A DNA stretch of 42,708 nt from Myxococcales bacterium. Lineage in GTDB: Bacteria > Myxococcota_A > UBA9160 > SMWR01. Location of the stretch: NCBI GenBank assembly GCA_013215605.1, contig JABSQW010000026.1, forward strand, positions 1 to 42,708, written 5' to 3'. Numbering within the stretch: position 1 is the first letter of the stretch; each line of letters opens with the position of its first letter. The position numbers and the translations under genes were made by a program. The notes under the pieces are model-generated. The model had not been told where the DNA came from. It saw nothing but the letters and a program-made list of their open reading frames with translations, and did not search any database. Positions 7,192-15,988 of this stretch are shown in pieces.

Positions 7192-9240
7192 TCACTCGAC
7201 GCCTTCCGCTGTTTCGCGCAGGGCACCTCGCACCACCCCCAACAACTCCTCCGGCAGGAACGGCTTCTTCAGGAACCCCGAGAGCTCCCGACGCGTGATC
7301 CGCCTCGCGGCGTGCTCCTCCGAGTAGCCGCTCACGAGCACGACGCGCGCCTCGGGATCTAGCGTGCGGATCGCCTCGAAGGCCTCCGCGCCACCGGTGA
7401 CCGGCATGGTGCGGTCGAGCAGGACGAGACGGATCTGGTCCTTGTGCTTGCGGAACGTCTCGATACCCTCGCGTCCGTCCGCCGCCGCAAGGACGTCGAG
7501 CCCGGCGCGGCTCAGGGTGTCTTCGGTGAACGCGCGAACCCCTGGGTCGTCTTCGATCACGAGCACGGTGCCGTGGGACGTCCACTCCCCGATCGGCGAT
7601 ACCGATTCGACGGGCGTCTCGCTGGCGGGCACCGCCGACGGCGGGAAGTACACGACGATGCGCGTCCCCTCGCCCCGCCTCGTGTCGATCTCGATGGCGC
7701 CCCCGTGCGTTCGGACGATGCCGAGCACCGCGGCCAGTCCGAGTCCACGCCCGGTGAACTTCGTCGTGAAGAACGGGTCGAAGATACGCTCGAGAGTGGC
7801 GGCGTCGATACCGCAACCGTCGTCGGCGACTTCGACGTACACGAAACGCCCGGGCTCGAGGGCGTCACCGAGCACGGTGTTGGCCAGCGTTTTGCGATCG
7901 AGCGTGACGGTGCCGGTTCGGATCGCGACCCGGCCTCCAGCGTCGTTCACCGCTTCGGACGCATTCGTGATCAGGTTCATGACCACCTGACTGAGCTGCG
8001 ACGCGTCTCCCTCGACACGCGGCAGCGAGTCGTCGAGCTCACACGTGACGACGGTCGAAGCGGGGGCCGAGCTGGCGAGCAGATCCGCGATCTCTTCCGC
8101 CAGCTCTCCGAGATCCACCGAGTCGATCGCCAGGGGCCCCTCGCCCGTGTAGGCGAGCATCTGGTTCGTGAGCGCCGCCGCGCGGTGCGCCGCTCTCAGG
8201 ACCTTCTCAGCCTGCCTGCGCGCCGGCGAGTCTTCGGGGAGTTCGCCCACCGCGAGACTCGCCTCGCCGAGGATCGGAGTCAGAACATTGTTGAAATCGT
8301 GGGCGATACCGGCAGCCATCACGCCGAGGCTCTCGAGCTTTTGCGCGTGCTGCATTCGCAGCTGCAGCTGCCTCCGCTCGATCTCGGCTTCGACCGCTTC
8401 CGTGACGTCCCGAGCCACGGTGAGGTAGGCGGTCTTGCCGTCGGCGCGCTGGTACGGCATTCCCGACCCCCGAATCCAGCGCCACGAGCCGTCGCTGTGG
8501 AGGACCCGATAAGGGCGCCGCAGCTCCATGCGTCCCCGGGCCATGCCTTCGGCGAAGACCTTGGCGGCATCCTCGCGGTCGTCGGGGTGGACCCTGGCAA
8601 AGGCATCTTCCCGAAGCTGCTCTTCCACCGGGATGCCGAACATGTCGGCAGCGATCGGGCTCAAGTAGAGCGGATTTCCGTGCTGATCCGATTCGGCGAT
8701 GATGTCTCGGCTCGCCTCGGCTACGCGGCGGTAGCGTTCTTCGCTCTCGCGCAGCTCCAGCGCCGCACGTCTGGACTCGGAGACATCGCGCGTGAACGAA
8801 ACACTGCGAACCTCGCCGTCGTCGGTTCGATACCGCAGCACCACCGTGGCATCGAGCCACACCCAATGGCCGTCGCGGTGGCGTATGCGAAAGAGCGCCT
8901 TCGGCCTCTGCTTCGGATCGCTCAGCTGTCCCGCGAAGTCGAAGAGAGATCCCAGGTCATCGGGGTGGACGCGTTCTAGCCAGTCGTCTCCGATCAGCTC
9001 GTCGGGTGTGAATCCCTGGATCGACTCGCTCGTGGCGCTCGCGTAGGTGATCCGACGGTCCGGACCCATCTCGACCATCATCGCGCCGGTCTGCTCGAGG
9101 ACGTAGCTGTGGTGCGCGTCGCTGTCTGAGGGATCGCCCAACGCCGAGGATGCCGTCGCCTCGAGGGCCTGGCTCAGCGTCCGGCGCGCCTCCGAGAGCT
9201 CCCGCGACAGCGAGTCCTTCGTCCGGCCGGGATTAGCCAC
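7192..9240 (-). CDS. Soluble PAS-PAS hybrid histidine kinase with receiver domain
   Basis: This 682-residue sensor kinase has no signal peptide or membrane segment, so it should sense a cytoplasmic signal. Order of domains: short coiled-coil-like start; PAS 1 (about 45-155), with a PAC-type ending FTRDVSES; PAS 2 (about 165-285); a HisKA-type phosphoacceptor AAGIAHDFNNVL with His314; an HATPase domain with the N box NLITNASEAV, the G1 box VADDGCGID, DPFFTTKF and GRGLGLAAV; and a receiver domain with EDD, phosphoacceptor Asp609 in LLDRTMP, and the conserved lysine in FLKKPFLP. The start is GTG with GGAG eight bases upstream. No cognate output regulator or phosphotransfer protein is adjacent, so it appears orphan; the single-domain receiver protein at 30.9 kb is one possible partner by inference only. 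Confidence 0.93.
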   Translation of the reverse strand: MANPGRTKDSLSRELSEARRTLSQALEATASSALGDPSDSDAHHSYVLEQTGAMMVEMGPDRRITYASATSESIQGFTPDELIGDDWLERVHPDDLGSLFDFAGQLSDPKQRPKALFRIRHRDGHWVWLDATVVLRYRTDDGEVRSVSFTRDVSESRRAALELRESEERYRRVAEASRDIIAESDQHGNPLYLSPIAADMFGIPVEEQLREDAFARVHPDDREDAAKVFAEGMARGRMELRRPYRVLHSDGSWRWIRGSGMPYQRADGKTAYLTVARDVTEAVEAEIERRQLQLRMQHAQKLESLGVMAAGIAHDFNNVLTPILGEASLAVGELPEDSPARRQAEKVLRAAHRAAALTNQMLAYTGEGPLAIDSVDLGELAEEIADLLASSAPASTVVTCELDDSLPRVEGDASQLSQVVMNLITNASEAVNDAGGRVAIRTGTVTLDRKTLANTVLGDALEPGRFVYVEVADDGCGIDAATLERIFDPFFTTKFTGRGLGLAAVLGIVRTHGGAIEIDTRRGEGTRIVVYFPPSAVPASETPVESVSPIGEWTSHGTVLVIEDDPGVRAFTEDTLSRAGLDVLAAADGREGIETFRKHKDQIRLVLLDRTMPVTGGAEAFEAIRTLDPEARVVLVSGYSEEHAARRITRRELSGFLKKPFLPEELLGVVRGALRETAEGVE

Positions 9241-9341
9241 GAGCAGGCTCCGGATGCGTGGCGCTGCGCCGTGCGCAGTAGCTGGGCATGGCCCCTTATA
9301 CCACGCGCTCCTTGCGGCTTCCTCTCAATCGGGGGCGTCGG

Positions 9342-10400
9342 CTACAGGTCGGTTGCGAGACAGCGGGCCTGCGAGCGACGCGCCGGATCGTAGTCGCGCC
9401 ACTTCTCCACGGGGACGCGGGAGGGGTCGACCTGGCGAAAGCCGTGGCGTTCGAAAAACGCCACCACGCGATCCGACGTCGTGCAGGCGAAGACGAACGC
9501 GCAGCCCTGGTCTCTCGCGCGATCGACGGCGAACCGGACGAGGTGCCCGCCAACGCCCTCGCCGACGAAACGGGTCAGTGTGTAGAGCGAAGCAATCTCG
9601 GCGACCGGCGGTCCGCCGACCTCCCACGGCAACAGCGCGCCGATGCCCGCGAGATGCCGCCCCTCGACGAACGCCCCGATCCCGCAGGCGAGCACCCGCT
9701 CGATCTCGAACTCAGTGCGCGGCGCCAGAAAGCCCTCCGCGACGCCGCGCGCGACGAGGTCCCAGGCGGCATCGAAGTCGTCGATGCCCAGCTGACGCAC
9801 CTCGACATAGCGCCGCACGGTAAAGAGGGTTCCCGAACCTTCGTAGGAAAAGAGCTCGTCGGCAAGTCCCTCGAGCGTGCAGAGGTTCACGGCCGGCAAT
9901 CCGGCCGAGAGCATGGCGAGGGTCTCTCGAAGCAGCGGCGTTCGCGAGTCCGCGGGTTCCCGCTCGAGCAGCGCCCGGAGCTCGTCGATGTCGACGAAGC
10001 TGTGTCGCCGGCCGTCATCGCGCAGAAGCGCGCCCCCCGCATCGATCCACAGGAGCTTCGATACGCGCAAACGCAGCGCGACATCTCGGGTGGTGGCCTC
10101 GAAGCCACCGGCGGCATCGGTCTCGACCCCGACACACGGCGATGCTGAGAGACCGCGCCACACGCGCCCTTCGAGTCGCGGCTCGTCGCCGCGAAGCGCC
10201 TCGGCGCCGGTCTGTGCGCGCAGCGCGTCGCCAGCGTTCGAGATCAGCACCACGCGCGTATCGTTCAGCTCGAGCTCCTTCAGCACGGACTCGAGTGCCG
10301 TAGCTTCGTGCAAGACCTCCTTCGGCGCGGCGATCGCAAGCGTTCGCCCGCGAAACTCCGCGAGGTAGAAGGCCTTCTCCGAGAAGGGAGCGGCGCTCAT
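9342..10400 (-). CDS. N-acetylglutamate-synthase-like protein with degenerate kinase-fold domain and GNAT domain
   Basis: This 352-residue protein has an N-terminal region resembling the amino-acid-kinase fold of ArgA and a C-terminal GNAT acetyltransferase domain. The ending VEKWRDYDPARRSQARCLATDL resembles the ArgA ending with 'RRSKV...KDL', and VAFFERHGFRQVD is the typical GNAT acetyl-CoA-side strand and helix. The N-terminus reads FRGRTLAIAAPKEVL where ArgA-like proteins have a lysine-glycine-glycine strand (about 'FRGKTxVIKxGG'), so the kinase-fold signature is lost. This argues for a regulatory or structural domain. Acetylation of glutamate, the first step of arginine synthesis, is the likeliest activity, but another amino-group acceptor is possible. 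I chose the ATG at 10400; no good Shine-Dalgarno site is visible. It is divergent from the permease gene. Confidence 0.72.
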   Translation of the reverse strand: MSAAPFSEKAFYLAEFRGRTLAIAAPKEVLHEATALESVLKELELNDTRVVLISNAGDALRAQTGAEALRGDEPRLEGRVWRGLSASPCVGVETDAAGGFEATTRDVALRLRVSKLLWIDAGGALLRDDGRRHSFVDIDELRALLEREPADSRTPLLRETLAMLSAGLPAVNLCTLEGLADELFSYEGSGTLFTVRRYVEVRQLGIDDFDAAWDLVARGVAEGFLAPRTEFEIERVLACGIGAFVEGRHLAGIGALLPWEVGGPPVAEIASLYTLTRFVGEGVGGHLVRFAVDRARDQGCAFVFACTTSDRVVAFFERHGFRQVDPSRVPVEKWRDYDPARRSQARCLATDL

Positions 10401-10527
10401 GCGCTGTTCGTTGATGTTCACCAAGACGCCGACAGTTTGGCGGATGTTCGTGTATCGTGCCGCGCTGCACCGCCACAACGACCTGGAGGTTCGCCCGAAC
10501 CTTCAAAATCGGGTCCCGGGGACGGAG

Positions 10528-12297
10528 ATGGACTGGCAGGGCTGGCTGACTCTCGCAGTGGTGCTCCTGGCATTGGTTGGGATGGTTCGCGAAGTCGCTG
10601 GGCCCGACCTGATCATGATGGCTGCGCTGTTCACGCTCGCCGCCTTCGGAATCCTCACCCCCGCGGAGACGTTTTCCGGTTTCGCAAACCCCTCTCTCGC
10701 AGCGGTGGGCGTCTTGTTCGTGGTCTCGGCGGCACTGCGCGACACGGGGGCGCTCGAGCTCACGGTGGGGCGCGTATTGGCTTCGGCACGCAGTGAGTGG
10801 ACGGGACTCGCGCGCATCTGCCCCCCGGTCGCCGCGTTCTCCGCGTTTCTCAACAACGCGCCGATCGTCGCGATGATGACGCCCGTGGTGATCGACTGGG
10901 CGCGGCGCCGCGGCCACTCGCCGAGCCGCTTCCTCATCCCACTGAGCTACTCGTCGATTCTCGGCAGCACGACCACCGTGATCGGCACGAGTACGACCCT
11001 CGTCATCGCGGGCCTCGTGATCGACGCCGGGATGCCGGAGATCGGATTCTTCGAACTCGCGAGCGTCGGCGTGCCGATCTCCATCGCCGGACTCGCGTAC
11101 CTGGTGTACGTCGCGCCGAAGCTCCTGCCCGACCATAAGCAGCTCGCAGACCACCTCGGCGCGCGCCGGCGCGAGTACACGGCGTCCATGATCGTCGAGC
11201 CCGAGTGTCCGCTGATCGGACAGACCATCGACGAGGCCGGGCTGCGCGCGCTGCCGGGTCTCTTCGTCGTCGAGATCGACCGCAGCAGTCACATCATCAC
11301 GCCGGTCGCGCCCGACGAGCTCATCGCCGCAGGAGACCGATTGGTGTTCGCCGGCGTGGTCTCGACGATCATCGAGCTGCAGCGCATCCGGGGGCTCGTT
11401 CCAGCGACGGAAACCGAGGTTCTGGCGCATCAGCCCGGCGACCACAACCTGATCGAGGCCGTGGTCTCACTGTCGTCGCCGCTCATCGGGCAGTCCATTC
11501 GCGGCGCCAACTTCCGAACGGTCTACGACGCTGCTGTGATTGCGGTGCACCGCAACGGCGAGCGCGTCCCCGGAAAGATCGGCGCGATCGAGCTCGAGGC
11601 TGGGGACACGCTGTTGATGCAGGCCGCGCCAGGTTTCCTGCGCGCGCACCGCAACAGCCCGGATTTCTACCTCGTGAGCGAAGTCGCCAGCGGTGTCACT
11701 CCGAGATACGAACGCGCCTGGATTGCGGGCGCGATCCTCGTCGCGATGGTCCTCGCAGCGAGCTTCGGCCTCTACCCCATCTCCATCGCCGCGTTCCTCG
11801 CGGCGGGCGCGCTCGTCGCGACCCGCTGCGTGAGTGGTCGCGAAGCACGCCGCAGCGTCCAGTGGTCGATCCTGATCGTGATCGGCGCGGGCTTCGGAAT
11901 CGCCGCCGCAATGGAGAAGAGCGGTGCCGCCAGGTTCGTCGCGGAGCTACTCACCGGAGCAGCGGGCGACTTCGGGCCGCTGGTCACCTTGGCGATGGTC
12001 TACGCCACGGCCCTCGTTCTCGCCGAGCTGCTCAACCACACGGCAGCGGTCACGATCATGTTCCCGATCGCCGTCGCAACGGCGGCCCAGGTCGGAGCGG
12101 CCCCACGGCCCTTCGTGATGGCGGTGGCCCTCGCCACGTGCTGCGCTTTCGCGTCGCCCGTAAGCTACCAGACCCACCTGATCGTCTACGGGCCCGGGGG
12201 CTACCGGTTCGGAGACTTCGTGAGGGTCGGACTGCCGCTCGACGTCCTGACTGCGGTGATCTCGCTACTGATCATTCCGATCGTCTGGCCCTTCTGA
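10528..12297 (+). CDS. SLC13/DASS-type permease with two central RCK_C (TrkA-C) domains
   Basis: This 589-residue integral inner-membrane protein has two hydrophobic halves flanking a soluble middle. The N-terminal half contains LVGMVREVAGPDLIMMAAL and the AFLNNAPIVAMMTPVV motif typical of the ion-transporter superfamily. SILGSTTTVIGTSTTLVIAG is the substrate/Na-site hairpin. Two RCK_C domains follow, at about 215-290 and 300-380, each with an 'ECPLIGQT' or 'SSPLIGQS' start. The C-terminal half repeats the fold with LLNHTAAVTIMFPIA. Transported solutes in this family include sulfate, dicarboxylates and phosphate; which one applies here is unknown. I chose the ATG at 10528, with CGGGGACGGAG upstream; the earlier in-frame start overlaps the divergent gene. 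Confidence 0.88.
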   Translation: MDWQGWLTLAVVLLALVGMVREVAGPDLIMMAALFTLAAFGILTPAETFSGFANPSLAAVGVLFVVSAALRDTGALELTVGRVLASARSEWTGLARICPPVAAFSAFLNNAPIVAMMTPVVIDWARRRGHSPSRFLIPLSYSSILGSTTTVIGTSTTLVIAGLVIDAGMPEIGFFELASVGVPISIAGLAYLVYVAPKLLPDHKQLADHLGARRREYTASMIVEPECPLIGQTIDEAGLRALPGLFVVEIDRSSHIITPVAPDELIAAGDRLVFAGVVSTIIELQRIRGLVPATETEVLAHQPGDHNLIEAVVSLSSPLIGQSIRGANFRTVYDAAVIAVHRNGERVPGKIGAIELEAGDTLLMQAAPGFLRAHRNSPDFYLVSEVASGVTPRYERAWIAGAILVAMVLAASFGLYPISIAAFLAAGALVATRCVSGREARRSVQWSILIVIGAGFGIAAAMEKSGAARFVAELLTGAAGDFGPLVTLAMVYATALVLAELLNHTAAVTIMFPIAVATAAQVGAAPRPFVMAVALATCCAFASPVSYQTHLIVYGPGGYRFGDFVRVGLPLDVLTAVISLLIIPIVWPF

Positions 12298-12409
12298 CCC
12301 TGCGCGCGTCGAGTCGCCCGAATTCGCTTCGTGGCGTTCACCCCTCGGTCGGAACTCACCGCTGTGAAACGGTTTTACGTCTTCTGCGGGATGACCCGGA
12401 TCACGTAGA

Positions 12410-12560
12410 ACGGCGACAAAGCGCCGATCAGAACCCATGGGGGATGAAAAAAAATACGATTCGTGGTTAAAATACACCAATAGGAAATTTATTGGCCAAA
12501 ACCCGTGAAAAATGCTGGAAATTTCAGGCTGGAGACTCCACTATTCTGGATCGTTTGGTG
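12410..12560. other. AT-rich patch in the 479-base gap before the sigma-factor gene
   Basis: The gap 12298-12776 holds no convincing gene. Its middle is strikingly AT-rich compared with everything around it: an A8 run near 12447, GGTTAAAATAC, and CCAATA (12477-12482) pairing with TATTGG (12490-12495) around a 7-base loop. GTGAAACGGTTTTAC at 12364-12378 is a near palindrome. Such composition before an RpoD-like gene suggests a promoter/operator region or a leader RNA. The last 200 bases of the gap are GC-rich again and show nothing clear. Two short frames here (12492 and 12505) look like chance. Confidence 0.4.
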
Positions 12561-12776
12561 CCCCCCAAGCATCCACCCGTTAGCCGCCCGCACCGGGAAT
12601 CCTCTGCCCGCACCCATGCGTCACGCGGGTATCCGGAAAGTTCACTTCGCACTCGGACCCATAGAGGCCGAGATCCATACGGGACGAGAGCGTCGCCATA
12701 GACGGCTGAAACCGATTTTCCTCCGCGGTATCCGACTTTGAGGGCGGTAGCGCAACGGCGAGTCGAAGGTAGGGAC

Positions 12777-14180
12777 GTGAAACTCGAAGACAAGCAGAAG
12801 AAGACTGCGTCTGCAGGCAAGACTGCAGGTGCGACTGGGTCCACCGCCACCCGACCGGCTCCGGGCGCTGCCCGCGCCGTAGCGGCGGAAGAACTCGATC
12901 CCGGCCGCGAGCGGCGTCCGCTCGAATCGTATTTCCAGGAGATCGGGGGAACCCGAACCCTCAAGCGAGAGGAAGAGGTCATTCTCGCGAAAGAGCTCGA
13001 AGCCGCGACGGCGGAGCTCCGCGAAGCTCTCTATGCGATCCCCTGCTGTGCGCGGCACGTCATCGCGCGATGGGACGCGCTGCGCGCACTGTCTCACACG
13101 GGCGCGAAGCTTTCCGAATCGGTGGGTGACGAAGAGACCGGCGAGATCGCCGCTCGTGTCGAGCGCGCAGTGAAGCGCCTGCGGACGCTGCTCACACAGC
13201 GCGACAAGGCCATCGAGGCCGGCGACGTAAAGGCCGTCGAGCGCATCGATGCCAGGGTCTCTCGCGAGATGAAGAGCGCGCACCTGTCGCTCGCCGTTCT
13301 CGCCGAGCTGCGTCAGAAGGTCTTGAATCTCGCCCGCGAGGCCAAGAGGGCGCGGCGGGGTACGCGTAAATTCAAGAGGGTCGAAGCCGAGGCGAACCTG
13401 TCGCGAGCGCGTCTCCTGGAGCTGGTCGAATGGGTGGAGAAAGCCCAGGACCGGATGACCACGGAGAAGAACCGCTTCATCGAGCACAACCTGAAGCTCG
13501 TGGTGGCCATCGCCAAGGACTACCGGAATCTCGGGCTTTCCTTCCCGGATCTGATCCAGGAGGGCAACCTCGGACTCATCCGCGCGGTGGAGAAGTTCGA
13601 CCACCGCCGGGGCTTCAAGTTCTCGACCTACGCGGTCTGGTGGATCCGCCAGGCTCTCGTTCGGGCGATCCAGAACCACTCGCGGACGATCCGGCTGCCG
13701 TCACACGTGCACGACCGCCTGCAGCGCAGCCAGCGCGTGCGGGCGGAGCTCACCGGGAAGCTCGGCCGCGAGCCCTCCCCCGCGGAGCTCGCGCCGGCGC
13801 TGGGTGCTGAGGTCAACCAGCTCGAAGCGCTCGATCTGCTTTCCCGCGAGGCGATCTCCCTCGAATCGTCCGTGGCGGGAACGGAGAAGCGCCTCGAAGA
13901 CTTCGTGTCGGATCCAACTTCGACCTCGCCCGACGGTGGACTCGACGGCGAGCGGATGCGCTCGGGAGTCGGCTACCTGATCGGCGTCCTGACCGCGCGA
14001 GAGCAACTCATCCTTCGCCTGCGCTACGGCCTGGGCGGCGAGGAGGAGCACACCCTCGAGCAGATCGGCCAGCAGCTCGGCCTGTCGCGTGAACGCGTGC
14101 GACAGCTCGAAGCGCGAGCGCTGAAGAAGCTCCGCGAGACGACTCCGGCGCAGAACCTGCACCCGATCCTCGAGCCGTAG
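12777..14180 (+). CDS. RpoD-like sigma-70 family RNA polymerase sigma factor
   Basis: This 467-residue protein directs RNA polymerase to -10/-35 promoters. Region 1.2 ([22 protein letters not shown]) is near residue 45. After it comes a roughly 150-residue charged helical spacer like the non-conserved region of primary sigmas. Region 2 is fully conserved ([55 protein letters not shown]). Region 3 follows, then region 4 ([37 protein letters not shown]). No acidic region 1.1 is visible; the N-terminus is a short Lys/Ala-rich tail. It is therefore either a group 2 sigma or a short primary sigma. I chose GTG 12777 because GAAGGTAGGG lies directly upstream; a TTG at 12738 would add 13 residues. 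Confidence 0.9.
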   Translation: MKLEDKQKKTASAGKTAGATGSTATRPAPGAARAVAAEELDPGRERRPLESYFQEIGGTRTLKREEEVILAKELEAATAELREALYAIPCCARHVIARWDALRALSHTGAKLSESVGDEETGEIAARVERAVKRLRTLLTQRDKAIEAGDVKAVERIDARVSREMKSAHLSLAVLAELRQKVLNLAREAKRARRGTRKFKRVEAEANLSRARLLELVEWVEKAQDRMTTEKNRFIEHNLKLVVAIAKDYRNLGLSFPDLIQEGNLGLIRAVEKFDHRRGFKFSTYAVWWIRQALVRAIQNHSRTIRLPSHVHDRLQRSQRVRAELTGKLGREPSPAELAPALGAEVNQLEALDLLSREAISLESSVAGTEKRLEDFVSDPTSTSPDGGLDGERMRSGVGYLIGVLTAREQLILRLRYGLGGEEEHTLEQIGQQLGLSRERVRQLEARALKKLRETTPAQNLHPILEP

Positions 14181-14212
14181 TCAGCGGGGAGCCGATCCAG
14201 GCGGAGTCTGGC

Positions 14213-14232
14213 TCGACCCGGCTTCGCTTGCC
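14213..14232. repeat. Intergenic 20-mer, copy 2 (TCGACCCGGCTTCGCTTGCC)
   Basis: This copy differs from 6483-6502 at two of 20 positions. It lies in the 91-base gap between two convergent genes. The preceding GAGCC...CCAG and CTGG...CTC can form a bulged hairpin that could act as a transcription stop for either gene. Confidence 0.35.
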
Positions 14233-14271
14233 GGCGGCGCGTTGGCCTTCGCGGTGCGGTCCCGGTGCGGT

Positions 14272-15063
14272 TCAGATTTGGCCCGTCGCGGTGAGCCAGA
14301 TCAGGAAGAGGGAGCCCAGGCCCCACGTGTAGTACGCGTAGCGGTGAAGGGCGCGGTTCTCGAGCATCCGGACGAACAGCCAGATGGCGCCGACCCCCGA
14401 TACGCCCGCGGCGACGCCACCGATCGCGTAGGAGAGGCCGGAGTCGGCGGAGACCAAGGCGAGGTCCGGCGCCGCGCGCAAGGCGGCGCCCGTGATCGCG
14501 ATGACACTCATCAGGAACGAGAACTCTGCCGCCTGGACGGGTCGAACGCCGAGGGCCAGGGCCATCGCCACCGTGGAGCCGCTTCGGGAGATGCCCGGCA
14601 GGAGCGCAAAGGCCTGCGCGCAACCGATCAGCAGGGCAGCCCGGAAGCTCGGCTCCCCCCCGGTCGCTCTGGGCGAGGTCGCGCGCGTGGTCCAGAGGAT
14701 CAGGCCGGTGATGATCAGGCAGAAGCCGGCCATGGACGGCGAGTCGAATTGGGCTTCGACGAAATCGCCGGCCAGCAACACCACCACGACCACGGGTAAC
14801 GTGGCCACGACCAGCTTGGCGAGATACCGCACCGCGTCGGGCTCGCGACGCAGGACACCCGTGGTCAGCGACGCGATCCGAGCCCGGTAGAAGATCAACA
14901 CCGAGACCAAGGTCGCAACGTGAACGGTGATCTCGAAGATCACCCCGTCTTCCCGGATCCCGAGCAGCGTCTGGAGCATGACCAGGTGCCCGGAGCTCGA
15001 GACCGGTAGGAATTCAGTGAGGCCCTGGACAACCCCGAGAAGCAGGGCGTCGAGCTCGTTCAC
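14272..15063 (-). CDS. uppP: Undecaprenyl-diphosphatase (BacA/UppP)
   Basis: This 263-residue inner-membrane enzyme recycles the lipid carrier for peptidoglycan and other envelope polymers by dephosphorylating undecaprenyl diphosphate. Overexpression of the family is known to give bacitracin resistance. Both signature motifs are present: [18 protein letters not shown] at the N-terminus (the glutamate-rich motif 1) and [19 protein letters not shown] (the arginine motif 2). About eight hydrophobic segments are visible, and length is normal. The start is GTG at 15063 with GGAGG about eight bases upstream. It is convergent with the sigma-factor gene. Functionally it belongs with the cell-envelope work of the ftsQAZ genes at the left end, but it is not linked to them in an operon. 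Confidence 0.96.
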   Translation of the reverse strand: MNELDALLLGVVQGLTEFLPVSSSGHLVMLQTLLGIREDGVIFEITVHVATLVSVLIFYRARIASLTTGVLRREPDAVRYLAKLVVATLPVVVVVLLAGDFVEAQFDSPSMAGFCLIITGLILWTTRATSPRATGGEPSFRAALLIGCAQAFALLPGISRSGSTVAMALALGVRPVQAAEFSFLMSVIAITGAALRAAPDLALVSADSGLSYAIGGVAAGVSGVGAIWLFVRMLENRALHRYAYYTWGLGSLFLIWLTATGQI

Positions 15064-15206
15064 GTTCGTTCGGCCTCCGCCGAGGATCCTACAGCTCTCT
15101 CGATTCCACGAGGGGGAGGTCCCGCCCGGCGGACTCTACCAAACCCCTGGCGATGTGATAGAAACCAGTCGCGCCGGCCGGAGGGGCTGGAGCCCCCCCA
15201 CGCGAT

Positions 15207-15249
15207 CCATCGGCCGTGCCAGCGCGAAGCGCGTGCAGCGGGCCGATGG
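15207..15249. repeat. Long-range hairpin CCATCGGCC...GGCCGATGG
   Basis: Perfect 9-base arms (15207-15215 and 15241-15249) enclose 25 bases that can themselves fold through GCGC-GAA-GCGC. The element lies in the 253-base gap between divergent uppP and thrH, about 70 bases before the thrH start. It could be a leader structure, but nothing identifies it as a known riboswitch. Confidence 0.35.
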
Positions 15250-15316
15250 CGAGCGCAGTCGGGTCGAACCGGGCCGATCCCGGATCGGGAACGCGACGAC
15301 CCGCACCGGAGATCCC

Positions 15317-15925
15317 GTGAAGATTGCGTGCCTCGACCTCGAGGGTGTCCTGGTCCCGGAGATCTGGATCAACGTCGCCGAACGTACCGGCATCGACGAA
15401 CTCCGGATGACCACGCGAGACGAGCCGGACTACGACGTCTTGATGAAGCGCCGGCTCGAGATCCTCGCGGAACACGAACTCGGCCTGCCCGACATCCAGG
15501 AGGTGATCGGCGGCCTCTCCCCACTGCCGGGCGCCGCAGATCTCGTCGCTTGGCTGCGCGAGCGATATCAGGTGATCATCCTATCCGACACCTTCTACCA
15601 GTTCGCAGCGCCCCTCATGAGGCAACTCGGGTTTCCGACGCTGTTCTGCCACCGCCTCGAGGTGGACGAGAAGGGCCGGGTGGTCGATTACCACCTGCGT
15701 ATCGACGATCAGAAACGCATGACGATCGAGGCACTGCGCGGGCTGAACTTTCGCACGATCGCCGTGGGGGATTCGTACAACGACACGAGCATGCTGGGCG
15801 CGGCGGACGCGGGAATCCTGTTTTGCCCACCGGACAACGTGATCGCGGAGTTTCCGCAGTTTCCGATCACGCGCACCTACGACGAGCTCCGCGAGGCGTT
15901 CCTCGCGGCGAATGAAGGGGAGTGA
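15317..15925 (+). CDS. thrH: ThrH: phosphoserine phosphatase / phosphoserine:homoserine phosphotransferase
   Basis: This 202-residue HAD-superfamily enzyme dephosphorylates phosphoserine and can transfer the phosphate to homoserine, linking serine and threonine synthesis. The sequence follows the Pseudomonas ThrH pattern closely: [17 protein letters not shown] with the nucleophile Asp7 and, in this subfamily, Glu9 instead of the usual second Asp; then [12 protein letters not shown] and [11 protein letters not shown]; the motif 2 strand [11 protein letters not shown]; and motif 4 [12 protein letters not shown]. Length is typical (about 205). I chose GTG 15317, which has GGAG six bases upstream; the much longer upstream frame in the ORF track (from 14927) runs antisense through uppP. 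No other serine or threonine gene is adjacent. Confidence 0.94.
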   Translation: MKIACLDLEGVLVPEIWINVAERTGIDELRMTTRDEPDYDVLMKRRLEILAEHELGLPDIQEVIGGLSPLPGAADLVAWLRERYQVIILSDTFYQFAAPLMRQLGFPTLFCHRLEVDEKGRVVDYHLRIDDQKRMTIEALRGLNFRTIAVGDSYNDTSMLGAADAGILFCPPDNVIAEFPQFPITRTYDELREAFLAANEGE

Positions 15926-15988
15926 AGAGGAAGACCCTGACACGGGCGGCGTACGCGCCCTGATTCAAGGGCTTGCAGTGCGAGCCCG

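Noticed and set aside
10015-11445. 476-residue minus-strand ORF
   Set aside because: Crosses the divergent start region and runs antisense to the SLC13 permease; highly charged and without motifs.
12364-12378. LacI-type operator GTGAAACGGTTTTAC
   Set aside because: It is a near palindrome close to the LacI-family consensus, but a single imperfect site with no LacI-type regulator nearby is not enough to call.
12492-12741. Two overlapping short ORFs in the gap before the sigma gene
   Set aside because: Codon use is mixed, no ribosome binding site, and both look like chance frames through a control region.
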